In this document: positions 1 through 10,638 of the stretch, piece by piece
How the letters are laid out: every line of letters begins with the position of its first letter
How positions within the stretch are numbered: position 1 is the first letter of the stretch
Origin: Planoprotostelium fungivorum
Taxonomy: Eukaryota; Evosea; Variosea; Cavosteliida; Cavosteliaceae
Length of the DNA stretch: 64,000 nt
Assembly: GCA_003024175.1 (NCBI GenBank)
Contig: MDYQ01000100.1
Coordinates: forward strand, 62,001-126,000
Reading direction: 5' to 3'
The notes under the pieces: model-generated
Databases searched by the model: none
Told to the model about the DNA's origin: nothing
What the model saw: only the letters and a program-made list of their open reading frames with translations
Position numbers and translations under genes: made by a program

Positions 1-2136
1 GAGCGTGTTTCTCTCGTAGATTGAGATGAGTGGGTTCATCATACGGCTGTCGGCAGCGTTTGGACCTCTACCGAAACCAGAAGAGGGTACCGTTAAGACG
101 GCGGGATGGATGTGGTTGTTGTGAACGAGGGCGTACTCCCACTGCCACTGAAGACGATCTGTCGGTGTGGAGTCGTCGGTGAATTGAGCTGTGAGCCTGA
201 CTTCTTGTCCCGAATTGAACTGGAACCACTGTGCACCGGCGATCTTGGCCTGAGGTGGATCGTTGTCCGTGACGACGGTGACGGTCTCTTCAGAAGAGAA
301 GCCGGCGGCGTTCTTTACTTGTAGATTGACCTTGAAGGTACCACCGGTGGTGAAGGTGTGACTAGGGTTCGGTTGGCGGGAAACCGTTCCGTCTCCGAAA
401 TTCCACAGGAATTCGAGGGAAGATTCGGACGGGTCGAACGTGTTGTCCGAAGAGAACTGTACGGTGGCCGGGCGGTTGGCAATGTTGATGAAAGAGGGGA
501 AAGCCTCTGCTGACACGATGGGAGCTCCTACGTAGCCAGAAGTGTAGCGAATACGGTTGATCTCTCCAGACTGGGTGACGTAGTAGACGTCTTTGTTGAC
601 GGGAGACGTAGTCATGAACAGGATGGCCCCGACGTTGTCTAAGAAATCTTGCACGCCGTAAGAGGGCACGTACTGTCACGGCGTGAGATGGGAAGATATA
701 TCAATTAACGGTTCACCTTGTCGTCACCATCTAAACGGATGACTTTGATCCATTGGTTACCAAAGTCAGAGATGAAGAGGGTCTTGACGGTGTCTTTACC
801 CCTGTAGCGATCGGGGTAGCTGTCACCTTCGTAGAAGGCCATACCGGAGGCACAGTTACCGATGATTCCGATCTTCTCTCCGTACACGTACTGCGATCTA
901 GAGTAGAAAAAGGCGGGAATCTTCGTCTGGGTGAGCGACGGTTTGAGGTTGTTGCAACGGTCGACGGTAGCCTGTCTCGTCGGATAGCGAGGGACGTAGT
1001 ACTCTGTCGGCGTCGGAGCATTCGTGAACCAAGGTTGCTCCCTGCGATTTGCAGTCTGGCAGGGCCAACCGTAATTAGATCCTCTATCTTCTGCTCGGAC
1101 GACGTTGATCTCCTCGTAGTCTTTTGCACCGACGTCAGCCACGTAGAGGGTACCTGGGGCGGGCGTGTTGGGCTTGATGCGGAGCTTCCAAGGGTTGCGG
1201 AAACCGATGGCCCAGGTGAGCGAGGCGGGGCTGGAAGGCTTGGCGGCGTCGTAGAATGGATTGGCGATGAGATTGGGGAAGTTGTCGGGGCCGATGCCTT
1301 GACCGGTGGCAGGGTCCATGCGGACGATGCGACCCCCCATGGAGGTCATGGATTGAGCTCGGAAGGAGCCGATGTCGTTCTCCGGTCCAAAGAAGGGAGA
1401 GCACTGCCAGTCGTAGATGGCCCACGGGTCATCGAGGCCATCGTCTACGGAGTCCCAGTGAGAACCCTCTCCAGCGGATGCAAAGAGGGTGCCGTCGGTG
1501 CCGAAGATGAGGTCGCCGGTCACGTGACTGTTGTGGCAGGAGGGGAAACCGGTTCCGTTGATCTACGGTAGAGTCAATGGATGGACAGAGGGTGTGAGAA
1601 TATCATCGTGGAGAATGAGATGACATCATGGCGAGAAAAAAGAATAAAAAAAGAGTTGAAGATTAAATTCGAATAAAATGGCTCACCCTGCCGACGAGGA
1701 GGAATTCAGAAGAGATAGAACCTGAGCCACTGACATCCGTGTAACGAGCGACGATTCCTTGTGTCACTCGGTTTAGATCACGACTGTCTGACTGCCAGAG
1801 AGGATATGTGGCATACAGATAAGGGACGGTGGGGAATTGAGGGTGTAAGACGATCGATGTGAGTCCCTTGTCTCCCGCAGAGTTGACCCGGTCACTGAGA
1901 TCGAGCCATGGCGTGGGCTGTAAATTTCCATTCGCATCGATGACACGAATGATTCCGTTCTTCTGGCCGACAAAGATCCTTCCATCAGGAGAGAAGGTCA
2001 TAGTGGTGGGAAAAGAGGTGGTGCCGAGGGCAACCAGGGGGAAGATGGTGAAGTCACCATTATCTGGGTTCGCAACGACATCGTATGCGTGAGCGGATAG
2101 ACTCAGGCACAGAAAGAGGATGAGAGCTTGCATCAT
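1..2136 (-). CDS. Secreted GSDH-fold sugar dehydrogenase-like protein with PKD domain (3' end cut by window)
   Basis: Three exons are visible: 2136-1687, 1562-717 and 672 to the window edge. The start gives a signal peptide (MMQALILFLCLSLSAHA), so the product should be secreted or on the cell surface. The next ~430 residues resemble the six-bladed glucose/sorbosone dehydrogenase (PQQ-dependent, HHIP-like) fold, with the family blocks DKGLTSIVLHPQF, GFRNPW and NYGWPC. The last exon encodes a PKD/Ig-like domain containing WNFGDGTVS and NPSHTFTTGGT. By family knowledge it would oxidise or bind sugars; which applies here is not visible. It is a paralogue of the gene at 43809-47057, with the same domain order. 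The C-terminus lies outside the window, so I cannot say whether it also ends in a GPI signal. Confidence 0.85.
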
Positions 2137-2667
2137 GTTACGTCGTTGTGTGGGTTGAGTTGGTACGTAGAGGGTGCGTGCTTGAGCTTGAGCGGAGCGC
2201 GAAAGTGTGAAGCGAGAGCTGGCTTCCAGGAATGAGAAGTTTGAGAAGGAGAAGTGCGGTGCTAGATTTCAGGTGAGTTCCTTAGCTTCTGTTCGTCTTT
2301 CGGTTCTGTGTCAGCAGACAGAAGCCGGAAATGGTTCGGAGGGGGCGGGGTGATTGAGGACCCCGAGCTGGGTAGAAGATGGTGCCCCTGGGAACGAGCG
2401 GTGACCGTCACCAACTGTGGTACAGTGGAGTGTCGCTACGATGGCCCACCGCTGATCAAAGTTGAAGTTGGAATCTGTGTATGAATATTTGTTTACATCA
2501 TGTGTGTGTACAGACCATGATAGACGAGGTATCGAATCACACCGATGGTGTGCAGCGATGTGATAGATGCTGGAGATGGAGATCGTTATAAAACATTATT
2601 TATAGCACATTTTACTCGCGGATCTCCTCTGATTATCACGACGGAGTGGCTTCAGATGAGGCCGCCT
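2137..2667. other. Intergenic: upstream region of the GSDH-PKD gene
   Basis: About 530 bp between the GSDH-PKD start codon and the small ORF at 2668. It holds no open frame I would defend. An AT-rich stretch with TTATAAAAC lies near 2589. It probably contains the promoter of the minus-strand gene at 1-2136; no specific site can be assigned. Confidence 0.4.
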
Positions 2668-2895
2668 CTACAGCTTGTTCTTTCCTTGATACGGTCCTGA
2701 TGTGATCTTACTTCCTTCCACTGGTGGCAAGATGGGTGGAGGCAGAGTCTTCGCTGGACGAAGCATTTGATAGATGAGTCTACCATAGCACAAGATCATA
2801 ATTTGTGTATACCATTTCATCTTCTTGCGTTGATGTTGATGTTGATGTTCGTTTTTATTGGATTCGACCTGAAATTCGGTGTAGATGGACACCAT
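2668..2895 (-). CDS. Small ORF or terminal exon, unrecognised
   Basis: A 75-codon reading frame from ATG at 2895. The same frame stays open upstream to a good acceptor (TTACAG at about 2970), so it may be the last exon of a spliced transcript rather than a gene of its own. It has a Gln/His run (HQHQHQ), a hydrophobic patch (QIMILCYGRLIYQML) and a proline cluster (LPPPILPP). I tried to join it to the membrane protein just upstream (ending at 2974), but no donor there keeps the frame. No family recognised. Confidence 0.25.
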   Translation of the reverse strand: MVSIYTEFQVESNKNEHQHQHQRKKMKWYTQIMILCYGRLIYQMLRPAKTLPPPILPPVEGSKITSGPYQGKNKL

Positions 2896-2973
2896 CTCTC
2901 TTTGTAAATGGAAGTCAGCCGGTTTCAGATCATGATAACAATCTTTCTTGAATTGTCCGGTTATGTACTGTAA

Positions 2974-5900
2974 TTATAGATCAGCAGTGACGGACGAATA
3001 CGTAATGAAAGAACGCGACATTTTATCATCTTCAATAATGGTTGTTCTGATGATCCATGAGGAGTTCTCCTCGCTCTTCTGCTTTCTTCGTCTCATATAG
3101 AAGAACACGGCGGTTGCGATAAGTCCAACACCCAGAATGACGCCGATGGCTATGCCTGCCTTCTGTCCTGGCTTCAGCGACGTGTCTTCGCTCTTGACAG
3201 AGCCGTCTGTGGGCTGAGGCTGTCCGCTTGATGTCACACTCGAGCTCTGTGTGACCTCTTCACTGCTGCTGGTCGAAGAGGTTGTGGACTCCTGCACAGA
3301 GGTCTTAGACTCTGTGGTAGACGTAGTTCCTGGCTCGTCACGTGTTGGTGACTGGGTGACGACCGTCTCTGATGTAACATCACTGGTAGAGACAGTAGAA
3401 TGAGTGGATGTAGAGGAAGAGGCAGTGGGACCAGGAGCTACGGTAGAGGTGGTAGGGACAGAAGATGCAGACGTGATGTCATTGACTGCTATCGATACGG
3501 CAGGTAAGCCTGCAGTGGCTGCGTACTCTGCAAATCGGTTTCTTCCTGCGTTCTGTGCCTCGTCCATCGCAGTGACGAAGCTGCTCTGTGCTGTGGCAGG
3601 ATCGATACGGCCCTGACTGAAAACGGCCGTGGCTGACCCTCCTTGTCTCTTTCTCGATGATGCGACAAAGTTTTGTAGGGAGAGGGACTTGATGTTAGAT
3701 CCAATGGTACCAGCGATGATCTGTCTCAGCTGCGTGCTATTCACTGCACCCACAAAGTGAAACGTTATGCTCTGTGATAGTCGTTAACAATATGTACATC
3801 ATCTGTACGATATCTTACAGTATTAGACGGAGGCTCGGAGCTGTTGCCATACCACAGACGAACGACTGTCATCTGTCCCATGTTCTCTCTCTGTGCCGTC
3901 TCGTTGAACAAGTTATCTGTTCCTTCGTACTGTCTGCCCAGCGCATCGTTCAGCTTCTCTACAGCAGATGCCACAGTGACGTTGTCTCCTATCATCCGCA
4001 ACGCCATCACTCGTTCGTATCTCTCGTCAGCCAGCTGCCATTTCTCTTCATCGGCTTGTTCGACATATACATTGGTGATGTTGGAGAAGAGGGAGAGAAA
4101 CTGAGGGTCAGAAGCATTGCGATCTGTGAAGAATCGTACGTGGACCATCTATCTTCATTCATTACATTATCTTTCGATCGACATCACCTCCTCGGTACCC
4201 TCCGTGACTGATTGTAGATCGATCTTTCCGTACACTTGATAACCGCTCTCGATCTCTCTGTTCACCGATGTGTTCGTCAGGCTCAACAGAGCGTCCTCCG
4301 TCTGGCTACCGATATCATAAGAGAATCCACTGATGATGATCGTGGCTGTTACGTTGTAACGATAGAGGTTGAACCCAGCGCCGCTGTTGTTCTTCACGGT
4401 ATATCGAGTTTTGAACGTGAAAGACTGCAGAGCGTTTCCTCCCTCGCAAGCGAACATGAATGCGGAAGAATAAGCGTCGACGTAGAAATCATCCGGTGCA
4501 GCCGGAGAGACCATGGCATACCGAGCTACGATGATCTGTCCTCCGTCACGATTCTGTCTCGTTGTAGTGTGACGTCACCTTCGAATCGACTGGCATGGTA
4601 GGCTCTGGCGTACCTTTCATCCACAAGTAGATGAGTCTCGGGTTCAATGGTTTCGGGCAGTTCATGTTCATGTAACAAGTGAAGACCATCTTCTTGCTAC
4701 TCTGAGCCCACGAGTGGAGACGCTCGACGGCGGCGAAGAAGTCGGTCGAGTTTGCCGTCAGGCCGTAAGAGGCCGTAACGTCAAAGTTGGTCAAGCTGCG
4801 GTTTCCACTGTAATGCGACGTCCAATACGCACCGCTCTCTTCGTGTAGGATTCTAGCTGATGTGACTTGACCCCAGAAAGGACTGAAACCATCGTTGGGC
4901 GATATAGACAGACCAGTGTACAAGATGCGCGTCCAAAATACCTGATTCGAATGAGACGACATCTAGAAAGTGTAGCTCACAGTGGTAAGAGAGTAAGCGG
5001 GCTCAGTCTCGTTCGCCCTCCACAGATGGATACCTCTGAGCTCGGACAAGTTGTACATCCTAGAATACTTCTTCCACTCTCCCTCTAGCAGAAATTCACT
5101 CAATGTGTTCATCGAGGAGATTAAAGTCCTCTGGTTGTCCCACGTCAGGTTTCCTTGTGCCCTTACGGTGGCCACTGCAAGACAGGCGGTCAAGCTGGTG
5201 AGATTGTGTGTCTCGTAGGCGGTGGGAGCTATCTCGGTCAGGCGAACGTCAGCCACATTGGAGAACAGACGGAGGTAACCATCTGCGTCGAAGAAGGTCG
5301 AGTTGTAGTCGAAGCTGACGTAACGGATGTTGTAGTCCTGTACGGGTCAGTGGTTGTACGAGGTTTAAGGTTTTCACCTCGGTCTGTGGATCCATCGTGA
5401 TGGCATCGGGGTAAGCAGGTCTTTCATCACCGTCTCGCCAGACAGCACCCACGCGAATGTAGGGAAGGGTCGAATTGTCTATGACGGGATTGAAACGTTC
5501 GTAATCTCGGTCGGCCACCGCAGATCGCAGGTTCGCAAATGCGAGGGTGACGTTGTCCCGGTAACCGACCAGATCGAAGTTGTAGATCTGCCAGTGATCG
5601 TACATCGCGCTGTCGGGGGAGATCCTTCTGACGTATCCACTGAGCCCATCTCTCGAGCTGTTGGAAAATTTGACGCCCGGAACTTTCATCGCATGGACGA
5701 TGGAAGCGTTTAGATCGAGATACGGCAGAGAGTTTGTACCGTCTCTGTAGTAGACTTGCACGTGGAACGACTGATCATGAGTCAGTGATCGTTCGAACGT
5801 ATTTCATCTTCACCTCCGTGTGTGCCGGGTCAACTTCGAAGAGAGAGAAATGTGGAATCTCGCCTTCGTCGCACATTTCATTCAAGACGGACTGGTTGGC

Positions 5901-7246
5901 GTGGTGAAGAAGATACGAGAAGGCCTCCACATTTCGTCTCAAGTTGCTGTCGTCACCGTAGATCGTCAAGTTACCGTTGACGTTCACTGTAAGAGTGGCA
6001 AAGTATTTGAATGTGGAGTCAAAGTGATGATGGCTGTCCAAGCTAGCGATGATGCGACCGATGGATAGATTGTGAGAGGTAGATAGAGTTCGGATGACGT
6101 AAGCCATGGCCTTCGGATTGGCGGCAGTCTCGTTAGATGGTTGTTCCCACGAGATCGGTACGTTCACTCCCTGCGTCATCATCAGATGATGGTGATAGAC
6201 ATCATCGTGTGATGATGTCGACATCGTGAAGGGTATACACTCTATAGAGTATAGATTCATCTCTTCACCTGTTCTACGGTGACCACGGGGACGGCTGGTA
6301 TGGTCTCGCCATCTTCCCAGAATGAGAGAGAAGTCATGGTGGCATTCGCGCGAGTGGTGAAATATAAATCCTCGTCATTCTTTAAATCGCGGATTACGGT
6401 GTCGGGCAGATCCGTCCATCCCCTGATGTTCAGCTTGGCCACGGCACTGAACGAAGTCGTTCCGTTGTAGATGAACCTCTCCTGTGTCAAGTCGGACAGC
6501 GAGATGTCTGCAAAGCGGGCACGGTAAGAGACGCTGGAGAAGATGGGAGCCCAGTCGTTCTTCTGTTCTACCCCATTGTACGAGAAACGGATGTTGATGC
6601 TCTGATGAGATCAGGTGCGTGATGGATGGATGTTCTTCACCTTGTTGGTTATTTCGAAGGCGGGCTCGGTGGTGTCGGCGTCCCAGAAGCCAAGGACGTA
6701 TATGGGAGGGACTGTCAGAGTACGGCGATAATCGTAGAAACTGTTGCCGTTTCTGGCATAGAGCTCTTGGCTGTCTAAAGCGCTGACAAAGATGAGACGT
6801 GCATATATGTGAGATGAATCGAGAGGATTCCAATGTGATGAGACCTACCGGTTGAGATTGTTGATGGCCACCGTATCATTCGTCACAGTAAAGTTGACCA
6901 CCTGATCACGGAAGGCGGCTGCACCTCTCTTCTCCGTAGGCAGGCTCAGAGAAGAGACAGAGGCGGATCGGCGATCGGAGTAGTAGTGGGACGTTGCGAT
7001 GTGCTGGAAGATGTTGACAAATTCGGATGTGCTGTCATTGGTGTAGCGAGCTCCCACATCGCTCAGAAATCGACCACAGAGAACCTGTGTCTTGTCATCA
7101 CCTCTTCTCTCTATACTGCAACTCACTCTATCGGAGGCCTCCACAACAGCGGGGCCTGTTGTTTCGATCAGGGCTGCATCGACAAGAGACTTACCATCAA
7201 AGAAGGCCAAGGAGAGGAGGCAGAGGAGAGCAGCTACTGTCTTCAT
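2974..7246 (-). CDS. Large type I membrane protein with repeated ~115-130-residue ectodomain units, one per exon
   Basis: Ten exons: 7246-6849, 6770-6641, 6601-6269, 6170-5814, 5770-5378, 5337-4981, 4941-4579, 4535-4188, 4148-3819 and 3771-2974. Together they give 3807 nt, exactly 1268 codons plus stop. The start at 7246 was chosen because it opens a signal peptide (MKTVAALLCLLSLAFF); an earlier in-frame start would bury it. Most exons encode one repeat that opens with a beta-strand-like segment (NIRFSYNG, VQVYYRDG, VRFFTDR) and closes with an aromatic/EP motif (GFWDADTTEP, HLWRANETEP, YLWMKGTPEP, RLWYGNSSEP). N-glycosylation sequons are abundant. The last exon adds a Ser/Thr-rich stalk, a membrane helix (IAIGVILGVGLIATAVFFY) and a short basic tail. 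Probably a surface receptor or adhesion protein. I do not recognise the repeat. Confidence 0.8.
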
Positions 7247-7438
7247 CTTGTCCTGTTTCGAATGCCGACTCACAAAAGACGAATGACACATTTCAAGTCG
7301 GATTCTGTTGTAAATGTCCCGACGTAACATGTCTATGCCTCCAGAACAGAAGCGCATTCTCCTCGTTCTTCTGCTTTCTCATATGATTTGAGAAGTGCAC
7401 CGGACAGAGTTTGTCTTCGATCCATTTATATAACTTTG

Positions 7439-8312
7439 TCATGCCTTCAGATTCCACGTCTCTCTTATCGGGGGCATCTCCCTCATCATCTTCTGATCTG
7501 CATACATCTTGACGTACCGTCTCGTCTTCTCATCGGATGGATAACCACTTCCAAAGTCCACGCCATATGTTTCCTTCAACTCTCTCACTTCTCTCTCCCT
7601 CTCATCTTTCGCTGCACTTGTTTCAGTTTCCTTTGACGCGAATGTCTGAATTTTGAATCACCAAGTATGGATGCTACGGCCACTTGGATATATGTATCGT
7701 CTGATCGAGGTTCCATGTGAAGTTCTGCGAGGGGAAACTTGTCTTGAACTGTGTCCAGAAGTAATTTGTACCGTGAGCCGTCAAAGTTGATCATGTGACC
7801 TTCGAAATGAAGGGGGCTGCCGATGAGAGGGAGACGTAATGAATGGAGCTGTAACATTCGGATGGTGTGTTCGACTTGAAGTTCGTCTAAACTCTTCTGA
7901 CGAATGATCCTTGCATCAATCTCTTGAGAGGTGATGTGATGTGTCGTGTAACACAATCCTCGATGGTGTCAGATGAAAAGAATTGTTTGCATGGTTTGCG
8001 ATGCTCACCTACTGTGTCTCTCAGCTGCGATGCCACACTCTGAATCATCTTGGGGCTAAGTTGTTTCGAGTCTCTGATGTCTCCTCTTTCTACGAGTATT
8101 CTGGCCGTATCGGCCGTCATCGATACAGTGCCTGTCTAATGTGAGCAGAGGCACAATGAAGATGAGATGTTCTAAGAATACTGACACAGAACGAGAGGTC
8201 CCACGACAGCACCTCTGCCCGTCTCATCGACTCCTGATACGAAACTGTGACTTGGTGATTTGAACTCGACCAGATTTGTCCCTCTATTTGTCCATCTGAG
8301 GAACCTCCGCAT
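7439..8312 (-). CDS. Ribonuclease HII, archaeal-like
   Basis: Type 2 RNase H, which cuts RNA or single ribonucleotides out of RNA-DNA hybrids. Spliced frame contains SGVDETGRGAVVGPLVLC (first catalytic Asp-Glu), RDSKQLS, ITSQEID, VASILAKDERERE and the C-terminal FGSGYPSDEKT with PPIRETW. The ASILAKDE block appears only after removing an intron (donor GTGATT, acceptor GTGCAG near 7617); another intron with donor GTCAGT joins the first two motifs. Stop is at 7441-7439. The C-terminus resembles single-subunit archaeal enzymes more than eukaryotic RNASEH2A, which is longer. The start is uncertain: in-frame Met codons lie at about 8312 and 8333. The gene abuts, or overlaps head to head, the plus-strand gene that begins near 8370. 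Confidence 0.8.
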
Positions 8313-8371
8313 CGTGATCGCGGCCCAAATCATGATCGGCCCATCACTCTCCTCTACAACTTGATTTCCAG

Positions 8372-9253
8372 CACGATGATGAGATCCCGTGTATTGGATG
8401 TACACGATGGAAGGAGGTTGTGGGAGTGCTGTGGAATGATCTGCTTCTCTTCCATTCTGCTTCCTCGCTCATGCAATACCAGGACACTCAGCTGAGCGAC
8501 CACCTCTGGATCCTGCTGACGGTGAGTCCACTCCCTCATCTTCCTCTCATCGTCTTCCAGTATAACGAGAACGAACACGCGAGGAAGAAGGGCTACACCG
8601 CAACCGACTCAAAGCTGTATTTACGGTGGCACAAGGTAGTCTTGACAGCTACACCCTATACATTCGAATGGATCGTCAATCGAGAGAGGATCATACCTTC
8701 TCACAGGATGGAGGGTGAGCACCGTCAAAATCTTACGTCTGACGGTCTTTAGACATCAAGGGCCTGATCATCAGCGAGAACCCTGACGTGCCAAAGCTCT
8801 TCCCCCCTTCCATACGGTTTCGTTCCATCAAACTTGACTTCCAGAGAGGAGTCATGCTGATGGGAGTTCCGTGGGACCACCCCACGACCGTCTTAGAGAA
8901 ATGGACAGACCACTTGAGAAGGTGAAGTAGAGGACGTCACCTCTAAAGATGATGTCGATCAGATGCAGCGTAGAGGCTGGTGTGAAGATCGATGAACTCG
9001 TGGAGAAGTTTAGTGAGGATTCCATGACGTTCAAACCGAAACGGAGATCATGCCGACAACATCAGAACCAGTGAGTCTACCCACTCATCTTGTCTCCTGA
9101 TGACTCGACAGTTTGTTGAACTCTGGACGGCCCGAACCCAGCTTGAGAGGAGAATCTATGTTATACGAGATGAAGAGTTTGACGAGATCAGAAGACAACG
9201 TCACCAGCACGGTTGTGTTAGAATCACTATCACCGAGAAGGATGAGCCTTTGA
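8372..9253 (+). CDS. Unrecognised spliced gene
   Basis: A continuous coding frame begins after an acceptor (GATTTCCAG) at about 8371 and reads HDDEIPCIGCTRW. An intron follows (GTGAGT at 8521, acceptor TTCCAG), then the segment YNENEHARKKGY. Further introns lie at about 8714-8752 (joining RMEDIKGLIISENPD), 8925-8970 and 9070-9112. The last exon ends with PRRMSL at the TGA at 9251-9253. No upstream ATG fits before an in-frame stop at 8333, so the first exon is missing from this model and may overlap the RNase HII 5' end. No signal peptide or membrane helix is seen. The conserved-looking core LFPPSIRFRSIKLDF did not match any family I know. Confidence 0.5.
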
Positions 9254-9340
9254 ATATATTTGTTATATAAGATGAGCCGTGTCGTTCTTGTGGTCACGTG
9301 ATCTCATTTTTTCGTTTTTACAAGACATAACATCGACACG

Positions 9341-10451
9341 ATGGCTAATCCAAAGACACAATTTTACCAGCTGAAGGATGGAACTCGCCTGGCCTATCAG
9401 ATATATGGATCAGAGATCTCTAATGAAGTTCCCCTCGTTATGGTTACTGGACTCTCTGCCGTGAAGGAGTTATGGGCAGAACTACCTCTCAAACTATCAC
9501 ATAACAGACCCGTCTTAGTTTTAGACAATCGTGGTGTCGGTGAATCATCGTTATCGGTCGATGCCGAGTCCACGAAAGAGTGAGTGTCCACGTGAACGCT
9601 CTATCGACCGACTTGACTAGATATGGCATCACCATCCTTAATATGGCCAAAGACGTCATCGCACTCGTGGAGAGCCTCGGATGGAGACACATTGACCTCT
9701 TAGGATGGTCCATGGGAGGGATGATCGCTCAAATGGTCGTTATAGAACTGGTCAAGAGAAGAAACGACGTTCGATCGCTTCTTCGTGTGAGAAAGTTGAT
9801 CCTCTGTGCAACGACACCCAAAAACATTCCCTCGGGCATCGTCCCTGTCTTGAAAGACATGTTCGAGATGAAGGTTGACGTAGATCCATTGATCGTCACT
9901 CACGCTTACAGGCATCCCCGAAGCCAGAAGAGAAGATGGTGCAGAGGCAGAAGATGATCAAGTTGTTAACCAAACTCATCCAACTCAACTTCTCAAAGAA
10001 GTTCCTCGAACAGCACCCTGACGTTGTCGCTGCCGTCGGAGCCGAACAGGTGATCCATGTTCTATCATCCATCATCCATCGCCTTATACATCACAGGCAC
10101 GATACAGAGTCCCCATTCGAGTCCTCCAAGAGCAGTCGAGAGCTGTGGGCCAGTTCGACGTCACATCCGAATTACATCTCCTGTCTAATGTCCCCACCCT
10201 CCTCATTCACGGCAGCGAAGACTATGTCTTGGGCATAGAAGGCACCAAATTGATCTCCAAGGGTGTACCTCACGCCGAAGTGGCCCAGCTGTCCTCATCT
10301 GACTATGGACATTGGTTCTTCGCAGAGGTGATATCCACAGACTCATCTTCCATCATCCTGACTCCATCAGGTCGATGTCGTCCCCGCCATCGACAACTTC
10401 TTGAACAAGAAGGTCACCATCCACGACGTCCACACCAAGTCCAAGTTGTAG
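9341..10451 (+). CDS. Alpha/beta hydrolase
   Basis: Five exons. The joined frame runs from MANPKTQFYQLKDGTRLAY to VHTKSKL with the TAG stop at 10449-10451. The nucleophile elbow is GWSMGG, the oxyanion region PLVMVTGLSAVKELW, the acidic residue sits in HGSEDYVLG and the catalytic His in SDYGHWFF. All three members of the triad are therefore present and the enzyme should be active. Introns are at about 9579-9621 (donor GTGAGT), 9874-9911, 10050-10095 and 10329-10371; removing each restores frame. Length (~290 residues) is usual for the family (esterases, epoxide hydrolases, haloperoxidase-like enzymes). Substrate cannot be read from sequence. It is convergent with PWP2, 187 bp between stops. 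Confidence 0.85.
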
Positions 10452-10638
10452 TCACATAAACCCCTTCCACTTCTTTTCTCTTTCATTTCGATACAAATCT
10501 GTGACACCTTTTGAATACCAGGGCGATCGATCCACCCAAATACCTTCGACGGTCACTGCTCTTCTCCTCTTCTCTCTCGCAACACGCAGAAACCTCGTCT
10601 CATCACGATTATGGTCACTCTATCCTATTGAACCTTTT

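Noticed and set aside
753-1571. Long plus-strand open frame opposite the GSDH-PKD gene
   Set aside because: Its minus-strand partner has signal peptide, domain motifs and working splice sites; the plus frame has low-complexity shadow composition.
2668-2970. Last exon of the large membrane protein at 2974-7246
   Set aside because: There is a good acceptor at about 2970, but no donor before the upstream stop keeps the frame.
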